Source of the DNA: Lysobacter sp.
GTDB taxonomy: Bacteria > Pseudomonadota > Gammaproteobacteria > Xanthomonadales > Xanthomonadaceae
Length of the DNA: 64,000 bases
Direction of reading: 5' to 3'
Assembly (NCBI GenBank): GCA_030151365.1
Contig: JASLDW010000036.1
Location: 1 to 64,000 of the forward strand
The notes below the pieces were generated by a model, which made no database searches, was not told the DNA's origin, and was given only the letters and a program-made list of their open reading frames with translations. The position numbers were made by a program, and so were the translations under genes. Of this stretch, positions 33,490 through 43,208 are shown one piece after another (the stretch's first letter is position 1; the number at the start of each line of letters is the position of its first letter).

Positions 33490-34158
33490 GTGTCATTCAA
33501 GCTGAACTGCTTCCTGCTGGGCGCGATCGCATGCGCCACGCCATCGCTGGCACATGCCGGTGCGAGCCTCTATGTCGACGACGCCTCGGTAACGCCACGC
33601 GGCCACTGCCAAGTCGAATCCTGGGTGCGCGGATACGCGCCCGGCACCGAATTCGCCAGCGTGCCCGCCTGCAACATCCGCGGCACGGAATTCGGGCTGG
33701 GCGTGAACGCTTTCGGGCACCCCTCGGGTGGACCGATCGTCAATCTCGGGGTGAAGCGCACGTTCCGCGATTTCGATGCGCAACGCTGGGGCATCGCCGC
33801 GTCGATCGGCGCCAGCTGGGACGGCGCGCACCAGCGATTCGACGGCTGGAGCGCCAACGTTCCCGCCAGCGTCGCGCTCGATGCCGACCATCGCACGGTG
33901 GTCCACGCCAATCTTGGCTGGAGCAAACCGCGCCACGCGCGCGGCCGCGTGACGCGCGGTCTCGGGATCGAGCAGCGCCTGGACGAACGCTGGTCCCTGC
34001 TGGGCGAGGCCTATGCCGATCACACGACCGTCGCGCAGATCGGCCTGCGCCGCGCCATCGGCGACAGCGCCAGCCTCGACCTGCTCGCCGGCCTGCGGGA
34101 CGGGACGGCGCCCGCGTCCTGGCTGACATTGGGCTTCAACATCGCGCTCGCAAACTGA
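33490..34158 (+). CDS. Outer-membrane beta-barrel protein next to an ABC importer
   Basis: A 222-residue protein with a GTG start. It has a signal peptide (LNCFLLGAIACATPSLAHA) and alternating strands (HCQVESWVRGY, EFGLGVNAFG, PIVNLGVKRTF, WGIAASIGASWDG, VVHANLGWSK), ending ASWLTLGFNIALAN. The same mature-start pattern occurs in the barrel at 21115. It is the first gene after a structured leader, and the ABC permease starts 41 bases downstream, so it may pass the transporter's substrate across the outer membrane. No specific family is recognised. Confidence 0.65.
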   Translation: MSFKLNCFLLGAIACATPSLAHAGASLYVDDASVTPRGHCQVESWVRGYAPGTEFASVPACNIRGTEFGLGVNAFGHPSGGPIVNLGVKRTFRDFDAQRWGIAASIGASWDGAHQRFDGWSANVPASVALDADHRTVVHANLGWSKPRHARGRVTRGLGIEQRLDERWSLLGEAYADHTTVAQIGLRRAIGDSASLDLLAGLRDGTAPASWLTLGFNIALAN

Positions 34159-34199
34159 CGGCGACCGCGACCACACCACTTTTCGCAACGGGATTCGCC

Positions 34200-35954
34200 A
34201 TGGTGTTCTTCCCCCGCAAGATGTCCGAACGCAATGCGCTGGCCGCGCTCGCCACGGGACGCTATGCCCCCAATGCCTACGACGCGCTCGCCTTCGTCCT
34301 GATCATCGGCCTGATCGCGCTGATCGCCCATGGCGTCGGCGAGATGCATGCGCCGTTGACCGTGCTGGCGCAGGCGCCGGTCACCCTCGATGCCTCGCGA
34401 CTGCCCGAATACGGCCTGCGCACCACCTTGCGGATGTTCGCCGCGATGCTGGCGTCGCTGTTGTTCACCTTCACCGTCGCCACGCTGGCCGCCAAGAACA
34501 GGCGCGCCGAACTGGTGATCGTCCCGGCGCTGGACATCCTGCAATCGGTTCCGGTGCTCGGTTTCCTCACCTTCACCGTCGCCTTCTTCATGCACCTGTT
34601 CCCGGGCAGCCAGCTCGGCGCGGAGTGCGCGTCGATCTTCGCGATCTTCACCGCGCAGGCCTGGAACATGGCGTTCTCGTTCTACCAGTCGCTGCGCACG
34701 GTTCCGCAGGACCTGGACGAAGTGAGCCGCGGCTTCCGCTTCTCGGCCTGGCAACGCTTCTGGCGGCTGGAAGCGCCATTCGCGGCACCGGGCCTGATCT
34801 GGAACATGATGATGTCGATGTCCGGCAGCTGGTTCTTCGTGGTGGCGTCGGAAGCCATCACCGTCGGCAATACCACCGTCGAGCTTCCAGGCATCGGCTC
34901 CTACCTCGCCCATGCCATCGACCAGAAGAATTTCGTCGCGGTCGCCTGGGCGGTGCTGGCGATGGCGGTGCTGATCGCCCTCTACGACCAGTTGCTGTTC
35001 CGCCCGATCGTGGCGTGGGCGGACAAGTTCCGCTTCGAGCAGACCGCGGGCAACAGCCGGCCGCATTCGTGGATGTACGAACTGATGCGGCGCACGCGCG
35101 TGCTCAAGCGCCTGTACCAACCGCTCGAATGGCTGTCGCAACAGATGATGCGGGCACGTCCGCGCTCGATCATCCCGGGCACAAGAAGCGAAGCGACACC
35201 GCGCCGCCGAATCCTCGGCGATCGCCTGTGGCTCGCGATCGTGATCCTCGCCGCGCTTGCCGGCGGATCGCTGGCATTCGCCTACATGCGGCAATCGCTG
35301 GGCTGGCACGACGTGGGACATGCGCTCGCCGCCGGTCTCGCGACACTGGTTCGCGTCGTTGTCCTGATCGCGCTCGCCAGCGTGGCCTGGGTGCCGATCG
35401 GCGTCTGGATCGGCCTGCGCCCGGGCGTGGCCCAACGCGTGCAACCCCTCGCGCAATTCCTCGCCGCGTTTCCCGCGAACGTGCTGTTCCCGGTCGCGGT
35501 GGTGGCGATCGTGGCCACGCACGCCAATCCGGACATCTGGCTGTCGCCGTTGATGGTGCTGGGCACGCAGTGGTACATCCTGTTCAACGTCATCGCCGGC
35601 GCCAGCGCATTCCCGGGCGACCTGCGCGAAGTCGCCACCATCTATCGCCTGCGTTCGTGGACGTGGTGGCGCAAGGTGATCCTGCCGGGCGTCTTTCCCT
35701 ATTACGTCACCGGCGCATTGACCGCATCGGGCGGCTCGTGGAACGCCAGCATCGTGGCCGAACTCGCCAACTGGGGCGACACCCGCGTCGAAGCCTTCGG
35801 GCTCGGCTCCTACATCGCCCGGGCGACGCAGGCGGGCGACTACCCGCGGGTGGTGCTCGGCATCGCGGTGATGTCGCTGTTCGTCACCCTGCTCAATCGA
35901 ATCCTGTGGCGTCGCCTGTACGTCTTCGCCGAACGCCGCCTGCGGCTGGCCTGA
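34200..35954 (+). CDS. ABC transporter permease with two fused NitT/TauT-type domains
   Basis: A 584-residue permease. Two binding-protein-dependent transport domains are fused: residues about 60-280 with the EAA loop DLDEVSRGFRFSAWQRFWRLEAPFAAPGLIW, and about 335-580 with DLREVATIYRLRSWTWWRKVILPGVFPYYVTG. This is the duplicated permease type seen in COG4986, related to nitrate, sulfonate and bicarbonate systems. The ATG at 34200 starts 41 bases after the barrel gene. No periplasmic binding protein gene is nearby, so substrate recognition is unclear. Confidence 0.85.
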   Translation: MVFFPRKMSERNALAALATGRYAPNAYDALAFVLIIGLIALIAHGVGEMHAPLTVLAQAPVTLDASRLPEYGLRTTLRMFAAMLASLLFTFTVATLAAKNRRAELVIVPALDILQSVPVLGFLTFTVAFFMHLFPGSQLGAECASIFAIFTAQAWNMAFSFYQSLRTVPQDLDEVSRGFRFSAWQRFWRLEAPFAAPGLIWNMMMSMSGSWFFVVASEAITVGNTTVELPGIGSYLAHAIDQKNFVAVAWAVLAMAVLIALYDQLLFRPIVAWADKFRFEQTAGNSRPHSWMYELMRRTRVLKRLYQPLEWLSQQMMRARPRSIIPGTRSEATPRRRILGDRLWLAIVILAALAGGSLAFAYMRQSLGWHDVGHALAAGLATLVRVVVLIALASVAWVPIGVWIGLRPGVAQRVQPLAQFLAAFPANVLFPVAVVAIVATHANPDIWLSPLMVLGTQWYILFNVIAGASAFPGDLREVATIYRLRSWTWWRKVILPGVFPYYVTGALTASGGSWNASIVAELANWGDTRVEAFGLGSYIARATQAGDYPRVVLGIAVMSLFVTLLNRILWRRLYVFAERRLRLA

Positions 35955-35967
35955 TCCGGAGAATCCC

Positions 35968-37260
35968 ATGAACGCATCCATCCAAACCGCTGCTCCCCTG
36001 GTCTCCGTGCGCGGCGTGCGCAAGCTCTACGACAAGGGCGGCCCGGAAGCCCTGCTGGTGCTCGACAAGGTCGACCTCGAACTGCATCGCGGCGAAATCG
36101 TCGGATTGCTCGGGCGTTCCGGTTCGGGCAAGTCCACCTTGCTGCGCTCGATCGCGGGACTGGTCCAGCCCAGCGAAGGCACGATCGAATTCGAAGGCGC
36201 GGCCGGCGACATCGCGATGGTGTTCCAGAGTTTTGCCCTGTTCCCCTGGCTGACGGTGCAGGAAAACGTGGAAATCGGGCTGGAAGCGCGCGGCATGGCA
36301 GTGGCCGAACGTCGCAGGCGCGCACTGGCGGCCATCGACCTGATCGGCCTCGACGGTTACGAGAATGCCTATCCGAAGGAATTGTCCGGGGGCATGCGCC
36401 AACGCGTCGGCCTCGCCCGCGCACTGGTGGTGCATCCCAAGGTGCTGCTGATGGACGAGCCGTTCTCCGCGCTCGACGTGCTCACCGCCGAGAACCTGCG
36501 CACGGATCTCCTCGACCTGTGGTCGGAAGGACGCATGCCGATCGACGCCATCCTGATGGTGACGCACAACATCGAGGAAGCGGTGCTGATGTGCGACCGG
36601 ATCATGATCTTCGGCTCCAATCCCGGCCGCGTCATCGGCGAGATCCGCGTCAGCCTGGCGCAGCCGCGCAACCGCCTCGACCCGGCATTCCGCGCCCTGG
36701 TCGAGGACATCTACGCGCGCATGACGGCAAGAACCACGCCTGCTCGCGAAAGTGTTTTCCCCGGCATCGGCATCGCGATGGAACTGCCGCACGTCTCCAG
36801 CAACGTGCTGGCCGGCCTGATCGAAGCCATCGCCGCCGAGCCCTATCACGGACACGCGGATCTGCCGCCGCTGGCGGCCAGCCTGCAACTCGAAATCGAC
36901 GAACTGTTCCCGATCGCGGAAACCCTGCAATTGCTGCGCTTCGCCGAACTGGAAGGCGGCGACATCCGCCTCACCGCCGCCGGCAAGCGCTTTGCCGAAA
37001 GCGAAGTGGATGAACGCAAGCGCATGTTCTCCCGGCAACTGGCGGCGCATGTTCCGTTGGCCGCACATATCCGCCGGGTCTTGGACGAACGCCCCAGTCA
37101 TCGCGCCTCGGCCTTGCGCTTCCGCGACGAGCTGGAGGACTCGATGTCGGACGAGTACGCCGACGCGACCCTGAAGGCGATCACCAGCTGGGGCCGTTAC
37201 GCCGAATATTTCGCCTATGACGACGAGGCCGACATGTTCTCGCTGGAGGATCCGGGCTGA
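35968..37260 (+). CDS. ABC transporter ATP-binding protein with C-terminal AAA-associated domain
   Basis: A 430-residue ATPase 13 bases after the permease. Walker A GRSGSGKST, signature LSGGMRQRVGLARAL and Walker B VLLMDEPFSALD are intact; the N-terminal 260 residues are of the NitT/TauT type. The last 160 residues (MELPHVSSNVLAGLIEAIAAEPYHGHADL to the end) form the AAA-associated, winged-helix-like C domain found with duplicated permeases, probably a regulatory domain. Together with the permease it makes a complete importer core without a binding protein. Confidence 0.87.
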   Translation: MNASIQTAAPLVSVRGVRKLYDKGGPEALLVLDKVDLELHRGEIVGLLGRSGSGKSTLLRSIAGLVQPSEGTIEFEGAAGDIAMVFQSFALFPWLTVQENVEIGLEARGMAVAERRRRALAAIDLIGLDGYENAYPKELSGGMRQRVGLARALVVHPKVLLMDEPFSALDVLTAENLRTDLLDLWSEGRMPIDAILMVTHNIEEAVLMCDRIMIFGSNPGRVIGEIRVSLAQPRNRLDPAFRALVEDIYARMTARTTPARESVFPGIGIAMELPHVSSNVLAGLIEAIAAEPYHGHADLPPLAASLQLEIDELFPIAETLQLLRFAELEGGDIRLTAAGKRFAESEVDERKRMFSRQLAAHVPLAAHIRRVLDERPSHRASALRFRDELEDSMSDEYADATLKAITSWGRYAEYFAYDDEADMFSLEDPG

Positions 37261-37275
37261 GCGCGCCCGGATCGA

Positions 37276-38181
37276 TCAGTCCGCTTCGATCGCGGCGAAG
37301 CGTTCGGCGAGGAAATCGATCAGCGCGCGCACCGATGGCAGCAATCCGCGCCGCGACGGAAACACCGCATGCACGATTTCCGCGCGCGGCGCCCAGCCTT
37401 CCAATACATGTTGCAGTCGGCCCGCGGCCACCAGTTCCTGCGTCACCATCTTCGGCAGTTGCACCACGCCGACGCCGGCGACCGCGGCATCGCGCAGCGC
37501 CAGCATCCCGCGAGTGACGAAACGCGGCTGGTGGTGGATCGCAACGTGCTCGCCGTCGGGACCGTGCAGGTCCCAGACGTGCAGGTTTTGCGGCAGGCCG
37601 AGATCCATGCTCGGGTAGTTCATCAGCTCGCCGGGCGATGACGGCTGGCCAAGCCGCGCCAGCAGCACCGGACTCGCGACCAGGCATTGCGTGCGCGTCG
37701 CCAGCACCCGCAACACCAGATCGGAATCCTCCAGCGGCGGCGGGCGGACGCGGATGGCGATGTCGACGCCTTCGCCGATCACGTCGACGCGACGATTGGT
37801 GGCGTCGAGGTGCAATTCGACCTGCGGGTACAGGCGCAGGAAGTCGGACACCATCGCACCGACCTGGGCATCGAGCAGGGTCGTCGGGCAACTCATCCGC
37901 ACCACGCCGCGCGGCTCGGCCTGGTCGCGCTGGATCGCCTCCTCGGCGGCGCGCGCTTCCACCAGCGCGGCGCGGGCATGGCCGTAATAGGTCTGTCCCG
38001 GTTCGGTCACCGCGAACTTGCGGCTTGAGCGCTGGATCAAGCGCACACCCAACCGCGACTCCAGGAGGGCGATGCGCCGGCTGAGCTTGGACTTGGGGAT
38101 GCCCAGCGCCCGTCCGGCCGGGGCGAAGCCGCCGTGGTCGACCACCTGGACGAAATAGTAGAGATCGTTGAGGTCCTGCAT
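37276..38181 (-). CDS. LysR-family transcriptional regulator
   Basis: A 301-residue regulator. The N-terminal helix-turn-helix is LNDLYYFVQVVDHGGFAPAGRALGIPKSKLSRRIALLESRLGVRLIQRSSRKFAVTEPG; the remainder is a periplasmic-binding-protein-like effector domain. The ATG at 38181 gives the standard LysR start. It is divergent from the pirin gene with a 112-base gap, the usual arrangement for a regulator and its target. Confidence 0.92.
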   Translation of the reverse strand: MQDLNDLYYFVQVVDHGGFAPAGRALGIPKSKLSRRIALLESRLGVRLIQRSSRKFAVTEPGQTYYGHARAALVEARAAEEAIQRDQAEPRGVVRMSCPTTLLDAQVGAMVSDFLRLYPQVELHLDATNRRVDVIGEGVDIAIRVRPPPLEDSDLVLRVLATRTQCLVASPVLLARLGQPSSPGELMNYPSMDLGLPQNLHVWDLHGPDGEHVAIHHQPRFVTRGMLALRDAAVAGVGVVQLPKMVTQELVAAGRLQHVLEGWAPRAEIVHAVFPSRRGLLPSVRALIDFLAERFAAIEAD

Positions 38182-38293
38182 CGTTCCAATCATAGGACGA
38201 TATGGGCGAATTTTGGCGACTATTCGCAGGATCGTTGCAGGATTAGCCTGTGCGCAATCGGTGATCTCACCGAATCCACAAGAGAGCAAGGCC

Positions 38294-39169
38294 ATGAACA
38301 TGAAGAAGATCCTCGGCACCACCAGCGCCCCCGGCCGGCATTGGGTCGGCGACGGCTTCCCCGTCCACGGCATGTTCGGCTACAGCGGTCCGGGCGTCGC
38401 CCAGCGCAGCCCGTTCCTGATGCTGGACTACGCCGCACCCACCGAATTCCCGCCCAACACCGGCTACCGCCGCGGCGTCGGCCAGCATCCGCATCGCGGT
38501 TTCGAAACCGTCACGATTGTTTATGACGGTGAAGTCGAGCATCGCGACTCCACCGGCAACGGCGGCGTGATCGGTCGTGGCGACGTCCAGTGGATGACCG
38601 CCGGCGGCGGCATCCTCCACGAAGAGTTCCACTCGCACGAATACAGCCGCACCGGCGGCCCGTTCGAGATGGTGCAGCTGTGGGTGAACCTGCCGGCGCG
38701 CGACAAGATGACGCCCGGTGGCTACCAGGCCATCACCGATGCGCAGATTCCCGCACAGGCATTGCCGAATGATGCCGGCAGCGTGCGCGTGATCGCCGGC
38801 GATTACGACGGCGCCAAGGGACCGTCGCGTACCTTCACCCCGATGAATGTCTGGGACGTGCGCATCAAGGCCGGCAAGACGGTCGAGCTGCCGCAGCCGG
38901 AAGGCTGGACCACGCTGGTCGTGGTGCTGGCGGGTACCGTGCAGATCAACGGCGAATCGGTGTTGCGCGAAGCGCAGATGGCGACGCTGTCGACCGAAGG
39001 CAGCGGCCTGACCATCGAAGCCAACAGCGATGCCAAGGTGTTGCTGCTCGCCGGCGAACCGATCGACGAGCCGGTGGTCGGCTACGGTCCGTTCGTGATG
39101 AACAGCGAAGCGCAGATCGCCGAAGCCATCCGCGATTTCAATACCGGCAAGTTCGGCCAGATGCATTGA
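38294..39169 (+). CDS. Pirin-family bicupin protein
   Basis: A 291-residue bicupin. The N-terminal cupin holds the iron site: VGQHPHRGFETVTIVYDGEVEHRDSTGNGGVIGRGDVQWMTAGGGILHEEFHSHEYSRTGGPFEMVQLWVNLPA, with the HPHRGFE and HEEFH ligands. Some bacterial pirins act as quercetinases or modulate pyruvate dehydrogenase; the role here is not known. It is divergently transcribed from a LysR gene that probably controls it. Confidence 0.92.
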   Translation: MNMKKILGTTSAPGRHWVGDGFPVHGMFGYSGPGVAQRSPFLMLDYAAPTEFPPNTGYRRGVGQHPHRGFETVTIVYDGEVEHRDSTGNGGVIGRGDVQWMTAGGGILHEEFHSHEYSRTGGPFEMVQLWVNLPARDKMTPGGYQAITDAQIPAQALPNDAGSVRVIAGDYDGAKGPSRTFTPMNVWDVRIKAGKTVELPQPEGWTTLVVVLAGTVQINGESVLREAQMATLSTEGSGLTIEANSDAKVLLLAGEPIDEPVVGYGPFVMNSEAQIAEAIRDFNTGKFGQMH

Positions 39170-39245
39170 CCGAAACGCATTGACGGCATCCCCGTTGCCC
39201 ACTCGCGCAGTAGACTTGCGCCCTGGGCAATGGGGAGAGCCAACG

Positions 39246-41408
39246 ATGTCGAAACACGTCTGTGCCAGCAGCCTGCTGGCCCTCTGTCTGCTTGCGGCAA
39301 GCACGCAAGTCCATGCCAGCAGCGACGGCGGCTGCAACGCGCAACCGACGCTGCAGCACCGCGGCTATGAAGCCTGCAGCGATCTGGCATTGATCAGCCC
39401 GGGCAACGACACCCGCCTCAACCTGTTGTTGCTGCTCGCCGATCGCGGGCGCGTGCAACCGGCGATGATCAGGAACGAATCGTCGGATTCCGGATCTCCG
39501 GTACCCGCGGCGATGCTGTCATGGACGACGCTGTCCGGCGCGACCGGCAACGATGCGGCCAAGGCCAATGACGACAGTTCGACGAGTTCCGGGAGTGCCG
39601 ACAATTCCAGCGGTCGCTGCGTCAGCAACAGCATCGGCGCCGACCGATTCCGTCAGGCCTTGCAGGCCGATACCAGCCTGGGCCCCGACGAACGCAGCCT
39701 GCTGGTCGATGCCCGCGCGAAAGTTTCCGCGGCCTGCGGCGATCCCGCCAGGACCGCCGCACTGCTCGATGGTGTACTCGGCAAGATGCAGGGCGCGAGC
39801 GGCAAGGCGTTCGCCGCCTACCTGATGAGCGCGGCGGTGTTCTACGGGCCCGACCCTGGCGCTGCGCGTCCCGCCTTCCAGTCGCTGTCCGAAGTGAAGC
39901 AGCCCTGGGTGCGCGAAGCATCCATCTACATGCTGGCGCGCACCGACCTCAACGTCGCCCAGCTCGACGCCTTCGGCGAATACGGCAATTTCGACGCCGC
40001 GAAAGTCGACCAGGCGGCACTGGCGCGCGCCCGCAGCGGCATGCAGCGCTATCTCAAGGCGTATCCCGACGGCGCCTATGCCGCGTCCGCCGCGGGATTG
40101 ATGCGTCGCGTCGAATGGCTGGGCGGCAACGACAGCGCCACCGCGGACGTCTATGCATCGGCACTGTCGCAATGTGGAAACGGCGCGGGCGTCGTCGACC
40201 TGCTCAACGAAATCGACATCCGCCTGTTGCCGACTTCGCAGAGCGGCGCAAGCAAACCGCTGAAGACGCGCGATCCGCTGCTGCTGGCCGTCGACGACCT
40301 CTGGCGCATGCGCCTCGAACGCAAGACCGACCCCAAGCTCTACCTGCCGGCGGATGAGCTGGCCACGCAGCAGGCGGTATTCGCCAATGATCCCGCGCTG
40401 TTCCGTTACCTGCAGGCCGTACACGCGTACCACGTGCAGAACCAGCCGGCGCAGGTGTTGAAGCTGTTGCCCACCGGCGAACCGCGCAAGGGCATGGGCT
40501 ATGTCGAGTTCAGCACGCAACTGCTGCGGCTGATGGCGATGGACGATCTTGGCCAGTCCGGCGTGCGCGATGGCCTGCTGAAACTGTTGCCGCTGGCGGC
40601 ACGCAACTACCAGCGGCAGACGCTGGAACTGGCGCTGGCCCTCCACGACGAACGCCATCAGGCACTGGACAAGGTGTTCGCCGCCGACAGCCAGGTGCGT
40701 GACCCGGCGATCCGCCGCATCCTGCTTGAAAACGTCGCCGGACCGGAGTTACTGCAGCAACAGGCTACGAACGCCAAGGCTCCGACCACCGAACGCAATG
40801 TCGCCCTGTTCGTGTTGCTCTATCGCAACCTGATCGGCGGCCGTTATGCGCAATTCAACGACTGGCTGCCGCGCGTACCCGCCGACACCAAGCCGCTCGC
40901 CGACAGTTACCAGCTGCTCTATCCGCAGCCATCGCTCGGTGTGTTCCGCTGGACCGGCAACGACAAGGGTTATGTCTGCCCGGCGCTGTCGGCGATCACG
41001 ACGACGCTGGCGCGCACGCCTGCCGATCCCCATGCCAGCCTGTGCCTCGGCGAATTCCTGCGCCTCAACGGCTTCGACCACTTCCCGCTAACCACGCCCG
41101 GCGCGCAGGAACGCGAATGGCGCAAATCGATGGTCGAATCACGACAGCTGGGCGGCACGCCCCTGCTGTTCCCGGGCAAGCAGAACGATCGCCAGTCGAT
41201 CTACCGCCGGGTGATGGCCGACGCCAGCGCGAACAGCGACGACCGCGCCTACGCACTCGTGCGCGCGATCCGTTGCTACGCGCCCAGCGGCAACAACGAC
41301 TGCGGCGGCGAGGATGCCGCGCCCGCGGAACGCAAGCGCTGGTTCACCACGCTCAAGACCACCTACAAGGCCTCGCACTGGGCGTCTTCGGTCGAGCATT
41401 ACTGGTAA
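39246..41408 (+). CDS. Large exported TPR-like helical protein, uncharacterised
   Basis: A 720-residue protein with a signal peptide (CASSLLALCLLAASTQVHA). After a low-complexity Ser/Asp/Asn stretch (residues about 75-120) the body is helical, with repeat-like units (AAYLMSAAVFYG, ARSGMQRYLKAYPDGAYAASAAGLMRRVEWL) typical of TPR solenoids such as outer-membrane assembly or tracking proteins. CNAQ...CSDL and later Cys pairs suggest disulfides in the periplasm. It is followed after 2 bases by a DUF3142 lipoprotein, so they form an operon. I do not recognise a named family. Confidence 0.65.
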   Translation: MSKHVCASSLLALCLLAASTQVHASSDGGCNAQPTLQHRGYEACSDLALISPGNDTRLNLLLLLADRGRVQPAMIRNESSDSGSPVPAAMLSWTTLSGATGNDAAKANDDSSTSSGSADNSSGRCVSNSIGADRFRQALQADTSLGPDERSLLVDARAKVSAACGDPARTAALLDGVLGKMQGASGKAFAAYLMSAAVFYGPDPGAARPAFQSLSEVKQPWVREASIYMLARTDLNVAQLDAFGEYGNFDAAKVDQAALARARSGMQRYLKAYPDGAYAASAAGLMRRVEWLGGNDSATADVYASALSQCGNGAGVVDLLNEIDIRLLPTSQSGASKPLKTRDPLLLAVDDLWRMRLERKTDPKLYLPADELATQQAVFANDPALFRYLQAVHAYHVQNQPAQVLKLLPTGEPRKGMGYVEFSTQLLRLMAMDDLGQSGVRDGLLKLLPLAARNYQRQTLELALALHDERHQALDKVFAADSQVRDPAIRRILLENVAGPELLQQQATNAKAPTTERNVALFVLLYRNLIGGRYAQFNDWLPRVPADTKPLADSYQLLYPQPSLGVFRWTGNDKGYVCPALSAITTTLARTPADPHASLCLGEFLRLNGFDHFPLTTPGAQEREWRKSMVESRQLGGTPLLFPGKQNDRQSIYRRVMADASANSDDRAYALVRAIRCYAPSGNNDCGGEDAAPAERKRWFTTLKTTYKASHWASSVEHYW

Positions 41409-41410
41409 GG

Positions 41411-42142
41411 ATGATGAAGCATCGCGCGCTGGCTGCAGTCTTCGCTGTCGGCGCGTTCTGCCTTGCGCTGGTTGCCTGCACGCGCACATCCGATGAAGTG
41501 GTGCGCGCGGAAAACTTCGATGCGTTCTGGCTGTGGGCCGGCGTGCGGCCGCAGCCGGCGCTCGACCACGCGCGCACGCTCTACCTGCTGGAGGGCGAGA
41601 TCACCGGCGGCGAACCCGCGCATCTGCAACGGCGCCTTGCAGCGACACCGCGGATCGCGCACGCCGATGCCTGGATGGTCTATCGCGCCGATACCCTGTC
41701 ATGGTCGGATGAGGTCATCCCCGCCATCGGCCACGACATCGGGCGCTGGCGCGCCAGCGGCAATCGCGTCGTCGGCGTGCAGCTGGACTTCGACGCCCGC
41801 ACCCGCCATCTCGATCGCTACGCCGGCTTCCTGCGCGACCTGCGCGCACGGCTGCCGCGCGACATCCGGCTCGGCATCACCGGGCTGATGGACTGGAGCG
41901 CCAACGGCGATCCCGCGCAACTCGCGCAGCTGTCCGGGACCGTCGATGAAGTGGTGGTGCAGACCTACCAGGGCCGCGCCACCATCCCCGGCCACGGGGA
42001 CTATCTCGAACGGATGCGCGGCTTCCCGATCCCGTTCCGCGTCGGGCTGGTGCAGGGCGGCGAATGGCGCGCGCCGCCCGCGTTGTCGAAGAACCGGAAC
42101 TTCCGGGGTTACGTCGTGTTTCTCGTCAATCCGCCGCGCTGA
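41411..42142 (+). CDS. DUF3142-domain lipoprotein
   Basis: A 243-residue protein. The lipobox LVAC places the lipidated Cys near residue 21 (FCLALVACTRTS). DUF3142 features: FWLWAGVRPQPALDHARTLYLLEGEI, NRVVGVQLDFDARTRHLDRYAGFLRDLRARLP and ITGLMDWSANGD, a TIM-barrel-like glycosidase-related fold with Asp residues at strand ends. Start is the ATG at 41411 (or 41414). It is in an operon with the large exported helical protein; function unknown, perhaps cell-envelope polysaccharide. Confidence 0.75.
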   Translation: MMKHRALAAVFAVGAFCLALVACTRTSDEVVRAENFDAFWLWAGVRPQPALDHARTLYLLEGEITGGEPAHLQRRLAATPRIAHADAWMVYRADTLSWSDEVIPAIGHDIGRWRASGNRVVGVQLDFDARTRHLDRYAGFLRDLRARLPRDIRLGITGLMDWSANGDPAQLAQLSGTVDEVVVQTYQGRATIPGHGDYLERMRGFPIPFRVGLVQGGEWRAPPALSKNRNFRGYVVFLVNPPR

Positions 42143-42145
42143 TGT

Positions 42146-43195
42146 TCAGGCCATCGTCGAATTGTCGATCACGAAGCGATACTTCACGTCGCTCTTGAGC
42201 ATGCGCTCGTAGGCCTTGTCGATGTCCTGGGCGCTGACCATTTCGATGTCCGACACCACGCCGTGCTCGGCGCAGAAATCGAGCATCTCCTGGGTCTCGG
42301 CGATGCCGCCGATCAGCGAGCCGGCGATCGCGCGGCGCTTGAAGATCAGGTTGCCGATGTTCGGCGTCGGATGCGGATGTTCAGGCACGCCGACCAGCAC
42401 CATCGTGCCGTCACGCTTGAGCAACGCGGTGAAAGCGTCGAGATCGTGGCTGGCGGCGACGGTATTGAGGATGAAATCGAAGCTGTTGGCGTGCGCCTTC
42501 ATCTCGCCGGCGTTGCGCGAGACCACGACTTCGTCCGCGCCCAGCGCCTTTGCGTCCCCGCGCTTGCTTTCCGAGGTGGTGAAGGCGACCACGTGCGCGC
42601 CCATCGCGTGCGCGAGCTTGACGCCCATGTGGCCGAGCCCGCCGATGCCGACGATCCCGACCTTGCTGCCCGGCCCGACGTTCCAGTGGCGCAGCGGCGA
42701 GTACGTGGTGATGCCGGCGCACAGCAGCGGGGCGACCGCGGCGAGCTGTTCCTGCGGATGGCGAATCTGCAGCACGAACTTCTCGTCGACCACGATCCGT
42801 TGCGAATAGCCACCCAGCGTATGGCCGGGCGCATCGCGGGTGGGGCCGTTGTAGGTGCCGACGAACCCGTTCTCGCAATACTGCTCGAGGCCCTCGTCGC
42901 AGGCCGCGCAGTGCTGGCAACTGTCGACCATGCAGCCGACGCCGACGGTATCGCCGACCTTGAACTTCGTGACATCCGCACCGACCGCGCTGACCGTGCC
43001 GACGATCTCGTGGCCGGGCACGCAGGGATAACGCGTGCCACCCCATTCCGAACGCGCGGTATGCAGGTCGGAATGGCAGATGCCGCAATACGCGATCTCG
43101 ATCTGCACATCGTTCGGTCCGGGTTCGCGGCGCGCGATGTCCAATGCTTCGAAAGACTTGTCGGCGGCGTGGACGCCGTAGGCACGGGTGGTCAT
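42146..43195 (-). CDS. Zinc-dependent NAD(P) alcohol dehydrogenase, YahK/CAD-like
   Basis: A 349-residue medium-chain dehydrogenase. The catalytic zinc ligands are in YCGICHSDLHTARSEWG and PCVPGHEIVGTV; the structural zinc is held by CQHCAACDEGLEQYC. The cofactor Rossmann motif is GIGGLGHMGVKLAHAMGAHVVAFT. It reduces aldehydes to alcohols with broad range. A good ribosome site (GAGGAGAA) precedes the ATG. It lies 13 bases downstream of fis on the same strand, where purH would be expected in related genomes. Confidence 0.9.
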   Translation of the reverse strand: MTTRAYGVHAADKSFEALDIARREPGPNDVQIEIAYCGICHSDLHTARSEWGGTRYPCVPGHEIVGTVSAVGADVTKFKVGDTVGVGCMVDSCQHCAACDEGLEQYCENGFVGTYNGPTRDAPGHTLGGYSQRIVVDEKFVLQIRHPQEQLAAVAPLLCAGITTYSPLRHWNVGPGSKVGIVGIGGLGHMGVKLAHAMGAHVVAFTTSESKRGDAKALGADEVVVSRNAGEMKAHANSFDFILNTVAASHDLDAFTALLKRDGTMVLVGVPEHPHPTPNIGNLIFKRRAIAGSLIGGIAETQEMLDFCAEHGVVSDIEMVSAQDIDKAYERMLKSDVKYRFVIDNSTMA

Positions 43196-43208
43196 GCGGG
43201 AGTTCTCC

